Positions 1-11,668 of a stretch of DNA of 64,000 nucleotides are shown here, one piece after another; position 1 is the stretch's first letter, and each line of letters opens with the position of its first letter. This stretch comes from Phlebopus portentosus (lineage: Eukaryota; Basidiomycota; Agaricomycetes; Boletales; Boletinellaceae). The stretch covers positions 2,108,001 through 2,172,000 of the forward strand of contig JAYXKI010000002.1 in NCBI GenBank assembly GCA_037892935.1, written 5' to 3'. The position numbers and the translations under genes are program-made. The notes under the pieces were generated by a model. That model ran no database searches. It was not told the DNA's origin and saw only the letters and a list, made by a program, of their open reading frames with translations.

Positions 1-40
1 TTGTGTTCATTTTATTTTTATTTACGGATATTTCCTCTAG

Positions 41-632
41 ACGTTGCCAACTATAATGCCCTGAGAGCGGCAACCCCGGATCCTATCACCCAAGGAAATC
101 CCAACTACGATGAGATTCATTACATTGAGGTGGGCTATGAATGTTCCTATAGTAGGCTATCCCAAACTAATCGGTTCATCCGCAGGCTCTTGGACCTGCT
201 CTCGAGCAAGAGGGATTCCCAGCGCACTTCATTGTCGACCAAGGTCGATCTGGCCAGCAGAACCTCCGCCAACAATGGGGTGACTGGTGCAACATTAAGG
301 GCGCTGGATTTGGTACCCGACCAACCACGAACACCGGATCGTCGTTAATTGATTCTATTGTCTGGGGTACATGGTGTTGAGTCTAACTCGCCGAATCAAA
401 GACTGATAAATACCCTATAGTCAAGCCTGGAGGTGAAAGTGACGGTACAAGCAACTCTTCTTCGCCTCGATATGATTCGACATGCTCTTTGGCAAGTTTC
501 TGTATCTTCCGAGCATATATAGAACGCTGAAGATTTTTTCAGTCGGATGCAGACCAACCAGCACCCGAAGCCGGCACTTGGTTCCAGGCCTACTTCGAGA
601 ACCTTGTCTCAGCTGCGAATCCGTCGCTGTGA
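41..632 (+). CDS. cel6A: GH6 exoglucanase (cellobiohydrolase II), C-terminal part, truncated by window edge
   Basis: This is the 3' part of a secreted cellobiohydrolase II, which releases cellobiose from the non-reducing ends of cellulose. The exons I read are 41-129, 186-366, 421-495 and 553-632, with introns of 54-57 bp. Joined, they give the typical GH6 C-terminus: ALGPALEQEGFPAHFIVDQG, then GQQNLRQQWGDWCNIKGAGF, a VKPGGESDGTS segment, and an end in QPAPEAGTWFQAYFENLVSA followed by ANPSL and a stop. The first 40 bases end in an acceptor (ctctag), so they are intron. The signal peptide, any cellulose-binding module and the catalytic aspartates lie upstream of the window. The third intron's acceptor is the least certain: I chose the AG at 551-552 to keep the frame into QPAPEAG. 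The gene points to a plant-biomass-degrading lifestyle. Confidence 0.93.
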
Positions 633-975
633 AAGGTTCCGTGGGATGGTCTCGCGGGGCAAAAATTGTATAAATGCACTTTGCAGGGCAGGAATAAAGT
701 ACCAATTTTTATGGCGTATTTGTTGTTTTTATGTAATAGAAAGCTCATCACCATTTTCTAATTTCTTGTTGGATAATGTGACTCCCCACCGATTAATGCG
801 GAGACCATATGAGTGTGAAAGTTGATGTCAGCCCAGCAGCCTATCAGATAATGAGCTGACTGTACACTGTTGTGCACGTGATGCCAATAGTGAATTGTTT
901 ACGAATTCGAACGGCAGCGGCTCCATTCACTACCGCTTTCATCTCTTCTCTTTCTTATCGTCTTCATCGGCGACG
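633..975. other. Intergenic, GH6 3' flank and NFS1 promoter
   Basis: About 340 bp lie between the cellobiohydrolase stop and the NFS1 start. I see no open reading frame with recognisable content, no repeat and no RNA gene here. It should hold the terminator of the first gene and the promoter of the second. Confidence 0.6.
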
Positions 976-3005
976 ATGCTGTCAAACATTTCCAAGACTG
1001 CAGTCCGTCGTTCAGCTAGACGTGTCGTTTGTTGCGGTGCTCGCAGGTCACTTGTTACACCTTCGAGTGCCGACCGTGCGAGTGTAGTCGACCTACCTTC
1101 CACCTTCCAAGATGATGGCCATTTTACACCGCGTGCAGGTACGGGGATGCTCAATTAGCTGTTCTTGCTGTTGAGACGTTGTTCATATGTTTTTAGACAT
1201 GTTCGGATTCAAGGTCGAGGTTCCAAAGCGCGAAGGGTCGTTGAAAGATAAAACAAGGCCGCTTTATCTCGATATGCAGGTATGCATACGTCAACTAGGA
1301 GCTTTCATCTGAGTGATAATTATGCTGACAAAATCCAAAATCCTGCAGGCGACAACGCCTGTTGACCCCCGAGTCCTGGATGCAATGCTTCCCTTCTTCA
1401 CGGATCAGTATGGTAATCCTCACAGTCGTACCCACGCTTATGGTTGGGAGGCCGAAAAGGCCGTAGACGAGGCACGCAAAGTGAGCACAGGCTGCAGCGC
1501 GGAGTTGCTTCAGGCACTTACCGATTGTCTAGAATGTTGCCGACCTCATCGGCGCCGAGCCGAAGGACATTGTCTTCACTTCGGGAGCAACTGAAACGAA
1601 CAACATGGCAATCAAAGGAATCGCTCGATTTTACAAGGACAAAAAGAAGCACATCATTACAACTCAGACGGTTCGTCCATACCTCCATACCACGAGACTT
1701 GATCGCCGGACTGATGTATACTATCAGGAGCACAAATGTGTGCTTGACTCATGTCGGAAACTTCAAGAGGAGGGTTTCGATGTGACCTATCTTTCCGTAC
1801 AGAAAAATGGTCTCGTAAACTTGGATGAACTTGAAGCGGCTATCCGACCCGACACTTCTTTGGTATCGATCATGACAGTGAACAATGAGATAGGTGTTAT
1901 CCAGCCCATCAAGGAGATAGGCGCCATTGTTCGCAAGCATAGAGGGGTACACTTCCACACAGACGCGGCGCAAGCAGTCGGAAAGATTTCCATTGATGTC
2001 AACGAGATGAATGTTGACCTCATGAGTATCTCTGGTCACAAAATTTATGGGCCAAAGGGTGTCGGAGCGGCCTACGTGCGGCGACGTCCACGGGTTCGTT
2101 TAGAGCCCATCATCAGTGGTGGTGGACAAGAGCGCGGTCTCAGGAGTGGCACGCTTCCTACTCCCCTTGTTGTTGGGCTTGGTGAGGCCGCTAGGATTGC
2201 GCAGCAAGAGATGATGGTAAGTTGAATCTCTTGTTTCTATGTGTCTACGACGATATTTGCACGTCGAATCAAATGTATGAATGAGGTGTCTCTTGGTTGC
2301 CTAAATTACGCGACCCTTCAAGAGCCAGCCTTGCTGTGACGTATCGTGCAGGGGTGCTGAGACAAATCAGGTTTTTTCAGTTCTTTTGACGAACAGACAA
2401 GACTAACTATATTGGTTGCAGAGGGATCATGCAAGGATATCCAAACTTTCTCAGCGATTAATAAATGGAATCAATAAGAAAGTATCTCATGTCATACGCA
2501 ATGGCGATCCCAACGGTTTCCCGGGATGCGTGAACCTTAGCTTCGCCTATGTCGAGGGCGAAAGTCTTTTGATGGCCTTGAAGGTTCGAAATATGCTCAT
2601 TTCATTGGAGCGAGTAACTGACCAATGTTGTTAGGACATTGCTCTGTCGTCCGGAAGTGCTTGCACTTCTGCATCTCTCGAACCATCATATGTTCTGCGT
2701 GCACTAGGTGAGCTCACATTAGCGAGGAGATAATAGTCTAAAGACTGAAAATAACGATAAGGCGCTTCGGAGGACCTGGCACACTCTTCACTTCGATTTG
2801 GTATTGGACGTTTCACGACTGAAGCAGAAATCGATTATGTTATCGAGAAGTTAGCGCAGACAGTGCAGAAACTGCGCGATATGAGGTCAATGCGTTTTTT
2901 CTCTTTCATTTCTTCCTGTCGCTGACACTGACTCTTTTCAGTCCTCTCTGGGAGATGGTCCAGGAAGGAATTGACATTAACACTATCGACTGGTCCCAAC
3001 ATTAG
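976..3005 (+). CDS. NFS1: Mitochondrial cysteine desulfurase NFS1
   Basis: PLP-dependent enzyme that takes sulfur from L-cysteine for Fe-S cluster assembly and tRNA thiolation. It works with Isd11 and acyl-carrier protein in the mitochondrial matrix. I read nine exons: 976-1138, 1197-1279, 1349-1480, 1533-1670, 1728-2216, 2422-2583, 2635-2707, 2762-2885 and 2942-3005. The N-terminus ([17 protein letters not shown]) is Arg/Ser-rich like a matrix presequence. Family marks are [16 protein letters not shown], the cofactor-site GATETNN, the PLP-lysine segment [12 protein letters not shown], the persulfide-cysteine loop [14 protein letters not shown], and the diagnostic end [20 protein letters not shown] followed by H and a stop. 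The intron at 2217-2421 is unusually long (about 205 bp) for this window. All key residues are present and the reading frame is intact. Confidence 0.97.
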
Positions 3006-3290
3006 TTTCCACAATGCGAGCCGATATTACTCTTTCCACGTTGTTTTAATTTACTTCGATTCGCATTTCAAAACATGTACAAGTATGGCGCTATTCTTCT
3101 ATCTTTGACTACATAATGCTAGTATACTCTCATGCAGCGTAAGGTTGTGCTGTCTTACATATACATTATTTGTGACTGTTTGGAGACATTGACTCAGCAA
3201 GAGGGGATGAAATTGAAACTCCGACGCGGACTTTTATCGACTACCCGTCACATCATCCAACACCAACTCCCCCTCTTGACGACTCCCACC

Positions 3291-4503
3291 ATGGCCCGTC
3301 GTCTCTACCTTGGAAGTGCGTCTTATCAGTCCTGGCCCTGCACAGACTCTCGCTGATGACTTTCCCGTCCAACAGAGATTCCCAGTGATACTCGCACCGA
3401 GGATGTCGAAAAGTATTTTGATGGCTTCGGGCATCTTGTTGATGTCCGTGTCATGTCTGGTTCGTTTTCACGTTTTGGCCAGTAAAACCACTGCAGATAG
3501 ACTGACGATTTTGCTGATATCTCAGGATTTGGTTTCGTTGAGTTTGAGAGTACTAGGGTAAGCACTGTGCAACAGAGACGAGCTCCTTGATTTACTTGAT
3601 CGACCAGGACGCCGACGATGCCTTGCGTGCTCTCCAGGGCAAGCCCTTTTTAGGAAAGGAGTGAGGATCACCGTTTTTAGATTTTCACGAGGTCAGACTG
3701 ATCATAAATTTCCGAATCTGTCTACCGTTCAGTATTATCATAGAGTTTGCCAAGGAAAACAGGGGTAATCGTAGGCCCGACTATGAGGAACGCAGTTTTG
3801 CGCCTCGTCGTCGTCCTGCAGGTATTAGGGTCCTTGTCGACAATGTCGGCAAGGAGACTAGCTGGCAGGTTCGTATCAGTAGGCTTCGCTCTGTTTGGAG
3901 TGGTCCTCAACTTTTTGCATCGTAGGATCTTAAGGACTTCGGCCGTGAGGCTGGAAGTGTCTCGTTTGCTGACATTGACCGCTATGTCCCAGGTCGCGGG
4001 TGGGTATTTGTGTCAGCTGGGTGATAGAATTTTCACGAGCTTGACTTGCAGGATCTTGGAATATTTGACCCGCGATGACGCGGATCGGGCCGTCGAGAAA
4101 CTAGACGGCCACGACTTGCGCGGTCAGCCGGTTCGTGTCACTTTGGATGAAGAGGTATGAGTCCTTATAGCTATCCGTTAAACTCAGCTATTAACTGTCT
4201 GCACAGCGCGCTGACCCTGATAACTTTCGTCGTGATGAAAGAGGCTACAAGGACAGAAACGATCGTTACAGAGAGGATCGTTACAAGGACGAACGGCCTC
4301 GCCACGGTCGTTCTCGTTCCCCACCGCCTCGACGTGACGATCGTCCCAGGTCCCCGCCCGTGCGTAGGGAGTTCGATGACAGGAGGGCTACTCGTGACGT
4401 TCCTTACGAGAGGCGTCGCGATGACAGAAGGCGCGATGACCGTGAAAGTCGTTACGAGGACAGGCCTGGCAGGTCCAACGGCGATGCGGGATGGTCTCGC
4501 TAA
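3291..4503 (+). CDS. srp2: SR-type splicing factor with two RRMs (SRSF1/Srp2-like)
   Basis: RNA-binding protein of the SR family, acting in pre-mRNA splicing and probably mRNA export. The first exon is only 25 bp (3291-3315); further exons start at 3376, 3526, about 3608, about 3732, about 3927, about 4052 and about 4207. RRM1 starts at the N-terminus (MARRLYLGKIP) and holds the RNP motif GFGFVEFEST. A second, atypical RRM carries the SWQDLKDFGREAG heptad that marks the pseudo-RRM of SRSF1-type proteins. The C-terminus is a charged Arg-rich tail with Arg-Asp, Arg-Glu and a few Arg-Ser/SPPP repeats (HGRSRSPPPRRDDRPRSPPV), ending DAGWSR. SR proteins are usually regulated by SRPK phosphorylation of this tail. 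The symbol follows the fission-yeast relative; a paralog name is possible. Confidence 0.9.
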
Positions 4504-5369
4504 GGCCTCTGTTGACATTGGAATGGCGTTTGGCGACGAATGGTCTCATTGAGGCGACTGAAAAAAATGGATTACCTATATGAATTGTCCTAGGCTTCGT
4601 GATTTCCTTGTGTTCCAGTTTTCCAGGCGAGGTTCCGTAAATGTGGCCCCGATACACGGATGTATATGAAGGCCTTTATTATTCGAATCATGGACATCTT
4701 GTCCTTTGGCCCAGTGGCAGCTTTAAGGACTCCTTTGCCCCTTGTTCGTTTCTCCTACTTATGGTGGCCATTTGGTCGATTTATGGTAAAGTGTGACGTT
4801 CCGTTACACGAAATTATGGACGAAAAGGAATACCTACTCTCTTAGCAGACGAGTTAAATGGCCAAGATCTTCAAGTTGGAGAATCAAGTCAAGGATGAGC
4901 GACAAGGCTAGACCGCGTCAATTAGGAGTCGCAGGTGCCCAAGTAAACGGAACGCTTTACCAGATGCGAATCACGTGACTTAAACGCGAAAGTGTAATGT
5001 TTATTGTAAAAGGTGCGTCGGTTTACGCACAAGCCAAAATTATTGACTAGATTTTCACAGCCCCGAAAACTTGCTCATTTTCTTTGAAATTTTACACACA
5101 TATCAATTGATACCATACCATAACTTTGTTCCTAATATTTATCTGTGACCGGCATTCCAACTTTCGTCCAGGTGAGTTGATCATCTATATGCCGAGAACT
5201 GACGCGTGTATGTCGGGAACAGTAGTACTTCATACGGATCCATCAAGGTAAGATCGGACGTAGAAATCGGTATATATTCATGTCCCACTACAAATAGGCA
5301 ATACATCTTGATTTACCGTATTGAACATTCATCTACGTGTCGTTGCGATCATTATTATCATCGGATGGA
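4504..5369. other. Intergenic, convergent 3' flanks of SR factor and TBCE
   Basis: 866 bp between two convergent genes. Nothing in it resembles a conserved protein. A short perfect hairpin (GTGCGT, loop CGGTTT, ACGCAC) lies at 5013-5030. It could be a 3'-end structure, but nothing more supports it. Much of the interval probably holds the two 3' UTRs. Confidence 0.5.
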
Positions 5370-7633
5370 TTAGTCGTGATCAGTTTGACTTGCGCAGACG
5401 AGAATGTGTGAACCATCCTGAATACCCCACCAAGAAAGATCCCGGGATTCTTCAAGCTTTCCGATTTCCCTTAATCCGTCATCGTCCATGACAAGCCATA
5501 CGGATAGCTCAGGTCCCTGGCGGCGTGAGCGATCATATGGAAAAAGGTTTAGACTTTTTAGCAACCTAGGCCGGAGAAGTCGAACCGGCATTGTCGGAAG
5601 GACGCGTAGGGTTGATGGTGGTGGAAGCTGCGCCATGAGTGCCTGCGCCGAGGACGCCGCAGAGCTCAGTATTACGTGTGAATCGGGCTCAGCGGTCTTC
5701 TCGCAGCGATGGACGTAGATGTCTGTTGTTGTCGAATGAAAGTGGTGAAAGATGGGCGAGGTTGTGGGCGCCGGCGCTCAAGAATCAGCGGTCAGAGCGG
5801 TGGGGAAATGTGGGAGCACGCACTTATGAGTCGGTCTGCCAGGATATCGCGGGCTCTTGCGACGCTCTTCTCGGGCGCGCCATGCTCTAGGCAACAGGGC
5901 ACAAACGTAGATATTAGTTTTTAGCTTCACACAGATGGCATTCCTGATGCTGATAGGGCGTAGATACTTACTTGCGCACAACTCATTCCATCTAGGAAAT
6001 TCGCGTATTCGTTCTTCAGCGGACATCTGACTATTCCGGGCTGTTTGGGAGAGACAATATATCTCGCTGTCTGTCCTTTCCTTGATGGATACCTAAGGTA
6101 CATTTGGAAAAATCGGAAGGGCGTCAGCTTGACGGTTTCTGAATCGGAACAAGAATTCTCCATACAGCGGTTCCATTGAGTACCTCAAGGTTTGACAGTC
6201 TAGCTATCACTTGTTGACGAAAATCTGTTGACCCTGCAAGTATAACGCCGTGAGCACAGGATATCGGAATGGTACAGCAGCGCAAATAATACTTCTATAC
6301 TCACGAGAGAAGATCGGATTGCCGTTCATATTCAGGGTCTTCAAGTTCGGGAGCCAAACATTAAGCGAATCGATATCTCTCCATTTCGAAATAAGATTGT
6401 CCTGAAGACCCAAATGCTTGATGTTTGGAAGCGCGATCTGAGTTGTCGGTGTTTGAGGGATCCGTTGAAGTCGGTTTGCTGTTGAAATTAACCGGGCTAA
6501 TCTGATGCGTCGGAACCGTTCGTCAGCATTAGATCAGAAAGAGCACATTGTACAGAATGCTGAACTTTTTGAAAGGCGCGATGGCTTCCATGACATCATT
6601 CCAATCATGCAGCTTGTTCTCATCGAGATTGAGCACTTCAAGCTTTGTTCCAGATAATTGATCTCGAAATTCTGTGCCGCCTAATCGTTCCATATTGTTG
6701 TATCCTAGTTCTATAACCCGAAGATTCGGCATTACCGTAAGGAGAAGAACTACCTCAGCCCAACTGATGAATGTTTCGTTGAGTCGGATTTCTTCCAGAG
6801 ACATGAATGCCGAGCGTAAATTGGTGGTGTCGTTGAGGCTTGAAAGGCGATTAGAGCTGAAACAAAGGGATGATGTCTATAGAGCAAGTTATAGGCGCCA
6901 TGAGCACAGAGTCGCGCACTTGAGGCTCAATTCTCGCAGAGCTGGTAGCTCGCTTGCTATGACGGCAACCGTATCCCAGGAAGCAAGTAGAGTGTTCGAC
7001 AGATCAAGGCTGCGTACATCTACATAGAACAGCAAGGTAAGGTGGGTAAATTACAGTAGAGACCTCCCCCTTACTTGGACACGTTCTCGTGATTTCCCCG
7101 AGCGAGTCTGCATAAGCCACCTCCTCTGCATCTAGACTGATTTCGCGAAGGTGTTCGAGTCGAGCTAGTTTCCCGCGAACTTTATCCAGGCCAATCGCCT
7201 CGACCTCAATAGCGCCGCTGCTTGATCCAAGAAAAACAGTTTCTTTCTGACCGCTGCTGTGAGGACGCTCGACGTATTTTGACACGAGAGCGCTAAGGAA
7301 AGATTGGCCGTACGATATGGCTGGCGACGGACGTATGAATGATCCTGAACCAGGAACGCTGAGACATAGATGCAGAATATCATAATATGATTCACTGCGA
7401 GATCACTCGCACAGTTACCTGCAAGCGAAGTACTGTCTACCGCCCTTCTCGCCGCTGTGCTTCCCTCTCGTTCGGTCGTCCCATTCAACTCCAAGCCACG
7501 TCCCATTTGTACCTTGCACTTCGCCGATATACTTTATTGTTCCCTTGTTTCCATGTAAAGAGACGCGGCGACCGATTTTTGGTAACGGATAGTCATTGAT
7601 TAACCGTAATTCCTGCGCATTAGACATGGACAT
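5370..7633 (-). CDS. TBCE: Tubulin-specific chaperone E (tubulin folding cofactor E)
   Basis: Cofactor E binds alpha-tubulin and joins the TBCC/TBCD complex that releases assembly-competent tubulin dimers. The start is at 7633 (MSMSNAQELRLINDYPLPKI). The domain order matches the family exactly. A CAP-Gly domain in the first exon has GTWLGVEWDD and GKHSGEKGGRQYF. Leucine-rich repeats follow (NLRVIELGYNNMERLGG, LEVLNLDENKLHDWNDVMEA, NLKTLNMNGNPIFS). Next is the post-LRR cap with ERIREFPRWNELCAKHGAPE across an intron near 5900-5990, and then a C-terminal ubiquitin-like domain (5370 to about 5770) with LRPRLLKSLNLFPYDRSRRQ and DGSHILVCASQ. The UBL comes into frame only if a short intron near 5793-5837 is removed. 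The gene is divergent from the HIBCH gene, 161 bp away. Confidence 0.93.
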
Positions 7634-7794
7634 GAAGATTGAAGTGCTACTACTCCGCGCGGAAGCGCGTCACGGGCCGTCGGAGTGACGGAGACGCGTT
7701 TCCCGCGCCTCTGAACGTAGCGTGACTGGTCCGCTCCTCTCACTTGATTTCGGTCGCCCCCAAACTCGATTCTTGCCAAGCAACTTTTACATTT
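7634..7794. promoter_or_regulatory. Bidirectional promoter region TBCE / HIBCH
   Basis: 161 bp separate the two divergent start codons, so both promoters and 5' UTRs must share this G+C-rich interval (several CGCG and GCGTCACG-like steps near 7660-7720). No TATA box is obvious. The regulatory role is inferred from position only. Confidence 0.5.
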
Positions 7795-9685
7795 ATGCTT
7801 AATGCTCTGAGGAGGATGCCGCGCTCGTCAGCGCTGTCTAGGACCCGTGTTCTTGCTCAACATATGGCAATGTCTTCAGCTGCCCCGGCAAACCAAGATG
7901 AGGTGAACAACCTTTTCTTCGCCTAGGGCCGACCAAGGCTGATGCTGATTGTCTCCTGTTTCGCTGCTTTGATAGGCTCCGGTGCTCTTCGAGTCAGATG
8001 GTCCGTTAAGGCGATACATTCTCAATCGTCCAAAGAAGCATAATGCTCTGGACAGTGAAATGATTAGCTTTCTTCGTCCAAAAATACAGGTGTGCATCAA
8101 TAATTTCGTGAATATGCATCAACTTTCTATATTCGGTTTCAGGAATGGAATGAGTCGGAGCTCTGCAAAATCGTCGTTGGGACTGGGAAGGGCAAATCAT
8201 TCTGTGCTGGCGGTGATGTTGTCGGTATGGAGACATTTTATTTTATAATATTGCACTTTAATCGCATTCATCGCATGTAGCTGTGATAAAGAATGCAGAA
8301 AATGAGGAAACGCGACCCAAATCTGTGCAATATTTTAAAGACGAGTTGGTTATTCGATCGTGTTCTTTTTGCCGTGGTGACTAACGGTTGTTCCGCAGAT
8401 TCGAGCTCGATTATAGACTAGCTCAAATCAAGAAACCATATATTTGTGTCTTGGAAGGAAACACGAGTCCGTGCATGTACTTATCGAAGGAATATTAGAA
8501 GTTGACTTTCTTGTGTTTCTTTTATGATTACAGTGGGAGGAGGTGTAGGTTTATCCGCTCATGCACCATTTCGGATTGCTACCGAAACGACGGTATTTGC
8601 AATGCCGGAAACAAAAATTGGCTACTGTCCGGACGTTGGTGCTAGCCATTTTTTGCCTCTTCTCGACGGTGAGACAGGAACCTACCTCGGACTAACAGGG
8701 GATACCATCCGAGGCCGTGCAGTCTTGTGAGGCTTTCACATACCTCGGAGAATGCGCGAAAATTGACCGTTTCAATTGCAGTGAACTCGGACTTGCTACC
8801 CACTTCGTTCCTTCTAGAAGAGTCCCGCAGCTTCTTTCCTTGCTGGCCTCAATGGATGAGCCAACAGTGATCATGATTAATAGAGCCATAGAGGACCATT
8901 TTGGGGAACCCCTGGCCGAAGAAGCACGGAATCCCTTGGTTGGTGATGTGCGAGTCGCCTTAGATACTGCATTTGGACATAAAACGGTGGAGGAAATTCT
9001 CGCGGCTTTGGAGAAATTAGGAAGTTCCGCCTCGGCGGATGTCGGCAAGTGGGCGAAGAGCACGCTCGCATCATTAAAACTACGCAGTCCGACCAGTCTC
9101 AAAGTTGCTCTTGAAGCAATCCGACGGGGAAAGAGACTATCCCTAGCCAATGCACTTCGAATGGAACTGGGGATAGCCACTGCTTTCCTTGTGAGACGTC
9201 CTTCTACTTCCATCACAGATTACATCAGAATCAGTCTGATTTCATCTTTTGTATAGAATGGTGCAAGTCGAGATTTCTTCACCGGCGTGAATAAAGTCCT
9301 AGTTGACAAGCTTCGTGACGAACGGCCTCCGTGGGATCCCACAGATTTACCTGAAGTCACCGAGGAGATAGTCAAAAGGTTTTTCGATGATTCTCCATAT
9401 GCGGTGGTGGCGCCGACTCTCGACATTGAGGAAGACGTGGAAAGAAAGTTGCACCAGAATCCAATGGCATTCGCACTACCAACAGAGAAGGAAATTGGAA
9501 AACGCGTTCGCGGCGAACACCCGCAAAGCGGTGCGTTTGCCCTTACATTGGACGACCTGATCCAGACTTTCCGCCGCCTGACAAAGAACAAACGTGGAGT
9601 GGAGGAAAAGATTCAGGAGGTCGTCCAGCGTAGGTGCGACATCATCGAGGAGCCGGGGCGCAATCAATGTTTGCGCTGGAAGTGA
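7795..9685 (+). CDS. HIBCH: 3-hydroxyisobutyryl-CoA hydrolase (mitochondrial, crotonase fold)
   Basis: Member of the enoyl-CoA hydratase superfamily that hydrolyses 3-hydroxyisobutyryl-CoA in valine breakdown. The yeast relative Ehd3 is also a mitoribosomal small-subunit protein (mS47). The N-terminus ([20 protein letters not shown]) looks like a mitochondrial presequence; the ATG at 7744 is an alternative start. Seen after splicing: a substrate segment [30 protein letters not shown] at the CoA oxyanion loop, [20 protein letters not shown], the HIBCH-type catalytic stretch [19 protein letters not shown], and the C-terminal [18 protein letters not shown] region with a PWDP motif. Introns are 50-70 bp; one lies at 8715-8781 and joins GRAVF to [11 protein letters not shown]. 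The extended C-terminal tail beyond PWDP is longer than in the human enzyme. Confidence 0.9.
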
Positions 9686-11668
9686 TCTGAATTGTAAAGT
9701 CGGAATAGGATTCATGGATGGCTAACTCGGCGACTGTGTCTTCCCCATGCGAAATTCAAATCATTTGTCTATCACCTGTGCGATCGGCTAATGTGCATGC
9801 TGTTGATTGTCCACAGTATGAAGCTGTAGGCCCATCTGGTATGTATCCCTGAGCAGCGTGGGCGGTAGCAGCTCGTATGGATGCCCTCGCCGCTATAGTT
9901 TCAGGAGCGCGATCATTCTCGTTTCATGGCATGAACGATACTGCCGCGTTGACCAAATACGTCGTTGTCGTGTAGCCTCGAGGACAGGGTCATCTCGTCC
10001 TGTTCTCGATCACGGTAGAGGCTTGAGAAAGCCGTAAATCCGCTTTTGAGCTTTGACCGCCACGTGTGCGATGTTAGCCGAGAGGATCTGTGGCTTGAGT
10101 AAATACCCAGCCGGTTTCAGGCTTGTGCCCGTTGCTCTGCAACTTGACACGAAGTTCAGCACAAGGAAAATCATACTCTTCCAACATTGAGCATCGAGTT
10201 CTCCGACCGACTCGGGCCTTCACAAGGTTCAACAATTAGATATTAGAAAATAAATATGCATCCAGGGATTTCATTATTCTTCATGCTAATAAAACCCTGC
10301 GCTGTATCCACGGTCGCCCCAACCATGGGAGGCATCAGATGGCATCAGTGTTGCTGGGGCCGACTTTAATCGTAAGCGTTTTGAGACGGCGTCGGACCAG
10401 TGGCTGGGAATGCGCTCTCGGAAGTGATTTCACCTCGCGCGCCGGCCTGTTGAGATCAAATTTCTAATTGTTAAAAAATCTTTGCTTCTCATGCGGTTTG
10501 TCCTCCAATCTTTGTACTTCATCCCTCACATCAACAGGCGCATTTGAAAGATCTCTCTTGTATCATGGGATACCCAAGATTGGCAAGGTTCCGGAGGGCT
10601 ATGCAGAGGCAAATGCTACTATCATGGCGGCCCGGCGCCATCAAAGAGCGCCGCCACCATAGCTTAACGATGGATTTAAAGCCTGTTAATTTGCAAAATG
10701 ATCAAGAGACCCTCTGCATACTTGGCTCAAAATAAACACTGATCGTAGTTGATGAACGCTGAAATGAGAAAAATCAGACTTACGTCTACGTTTGAGCAGT
10801 CAGTATGACCGACATTGCCTTTAAAGTAGTATCCCGTTCCGTGAGTTTGGGAGGCGGGACTAGTTGAGCGTTCGGTGGAAACCACCAGGAGGACCACCAT
10901 CGAAAAAAAAAAAATATAACGAAGCGCGGATCTCTAATTTAATTACCATCTATGCAAATGCTTCCGTGTCCCGATCCGCTTGGCTAAGGGTCCACTATCG
11001 TAATTTCAGTGGCGGGGAAGAAACCCGAGGCTGAAGAGAGGATATAACACATCAACGGGCACTGATCCGTGGCTGTGCACCCGGGCCTCTAAAACTTGCA
11101 TCATTAGGTTGAAGAACCAGAAAACAAGGTTATACCATTCACCCAAAATAGTAATTCAGAATGATGAGGCTGAACGCGGGAACACAAGGGGTTCGTTCTA
11201 CTGCGCCTCTGCTCATATCACGGAGCTTCAGAAGCCAAACGCGAAGAGACCGAACGTATTTGGGTCACCTATGCATCCGGCAGAGTCCCTGGGTTTGTCA
11301 AAGACAGTAAATCGGAGTTCAAAGAATAGGCGAGAAAGAAGACGGATACGCTGATGAAGGTCGAGCCAGCGTTGCTGAGACCACTTGGGGCGGAGACATT
11401 TGTGTAATTCCAACCCGACCAGGAAAAATGAACTGACTTCAGTCGAGTCACCAGCTTCACAGTGGCGGGGTGATGGAACTCATCAGCTGTGCTATGCTGG
11501 ACGAACTGGACGGAATTCGTTCAGACTCAAACGAGATACTGACCGGCTGGGATGTCGGCTGTCCATAAGCTATAAAGAGTGCAGCAATATGAAGGCAGAA
11601 GTTCGTCAAGATCTTACTCCCACATACTCTCTTCGATTCATCACTGCCAAAGCATACCTTCACTCTTA
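9686..11668. other. Gene-poor interval, no supported gene
   Basis: Nearly 2 kb, the longest gap in the window. Open frames are all short (under 100 codons), with no recognisable domain on either strand and no splice series that joins them into a credible protein. I saw no inverted repeat or target-site duplication. The base composition is mixed, with an A-run near 10900-10915. It could be an eroded gene or transposon remnant, or simply the long promoter of the downstream dioxygenase gene. Confidence 0.5.

Noticed and set aside
1..348. Reading 1-348 as one continuous 115-residue gene
   Set aside because: It runs through an intron (130-185) and ends out of frame; the spliced frames give a clear GH6 protein instead.
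4388..4657. Reverse-strand frames over the SR-protein tail
   Set aside because: Shadows of the repetitive Arg/Asp-rich coding sequence.
5013..5030. Short hairpin as an RNA gene or terminator
   Set aside because: A 6-bp stem with 6-base loop is common by chance, and fungal Pol II termination does not use such hairpins.
9287..9591. Reverse-strand frames opposite the HIBCH 3' exon
   Set aside because: Shadow of the real HIBCH coding strand; no known motif.
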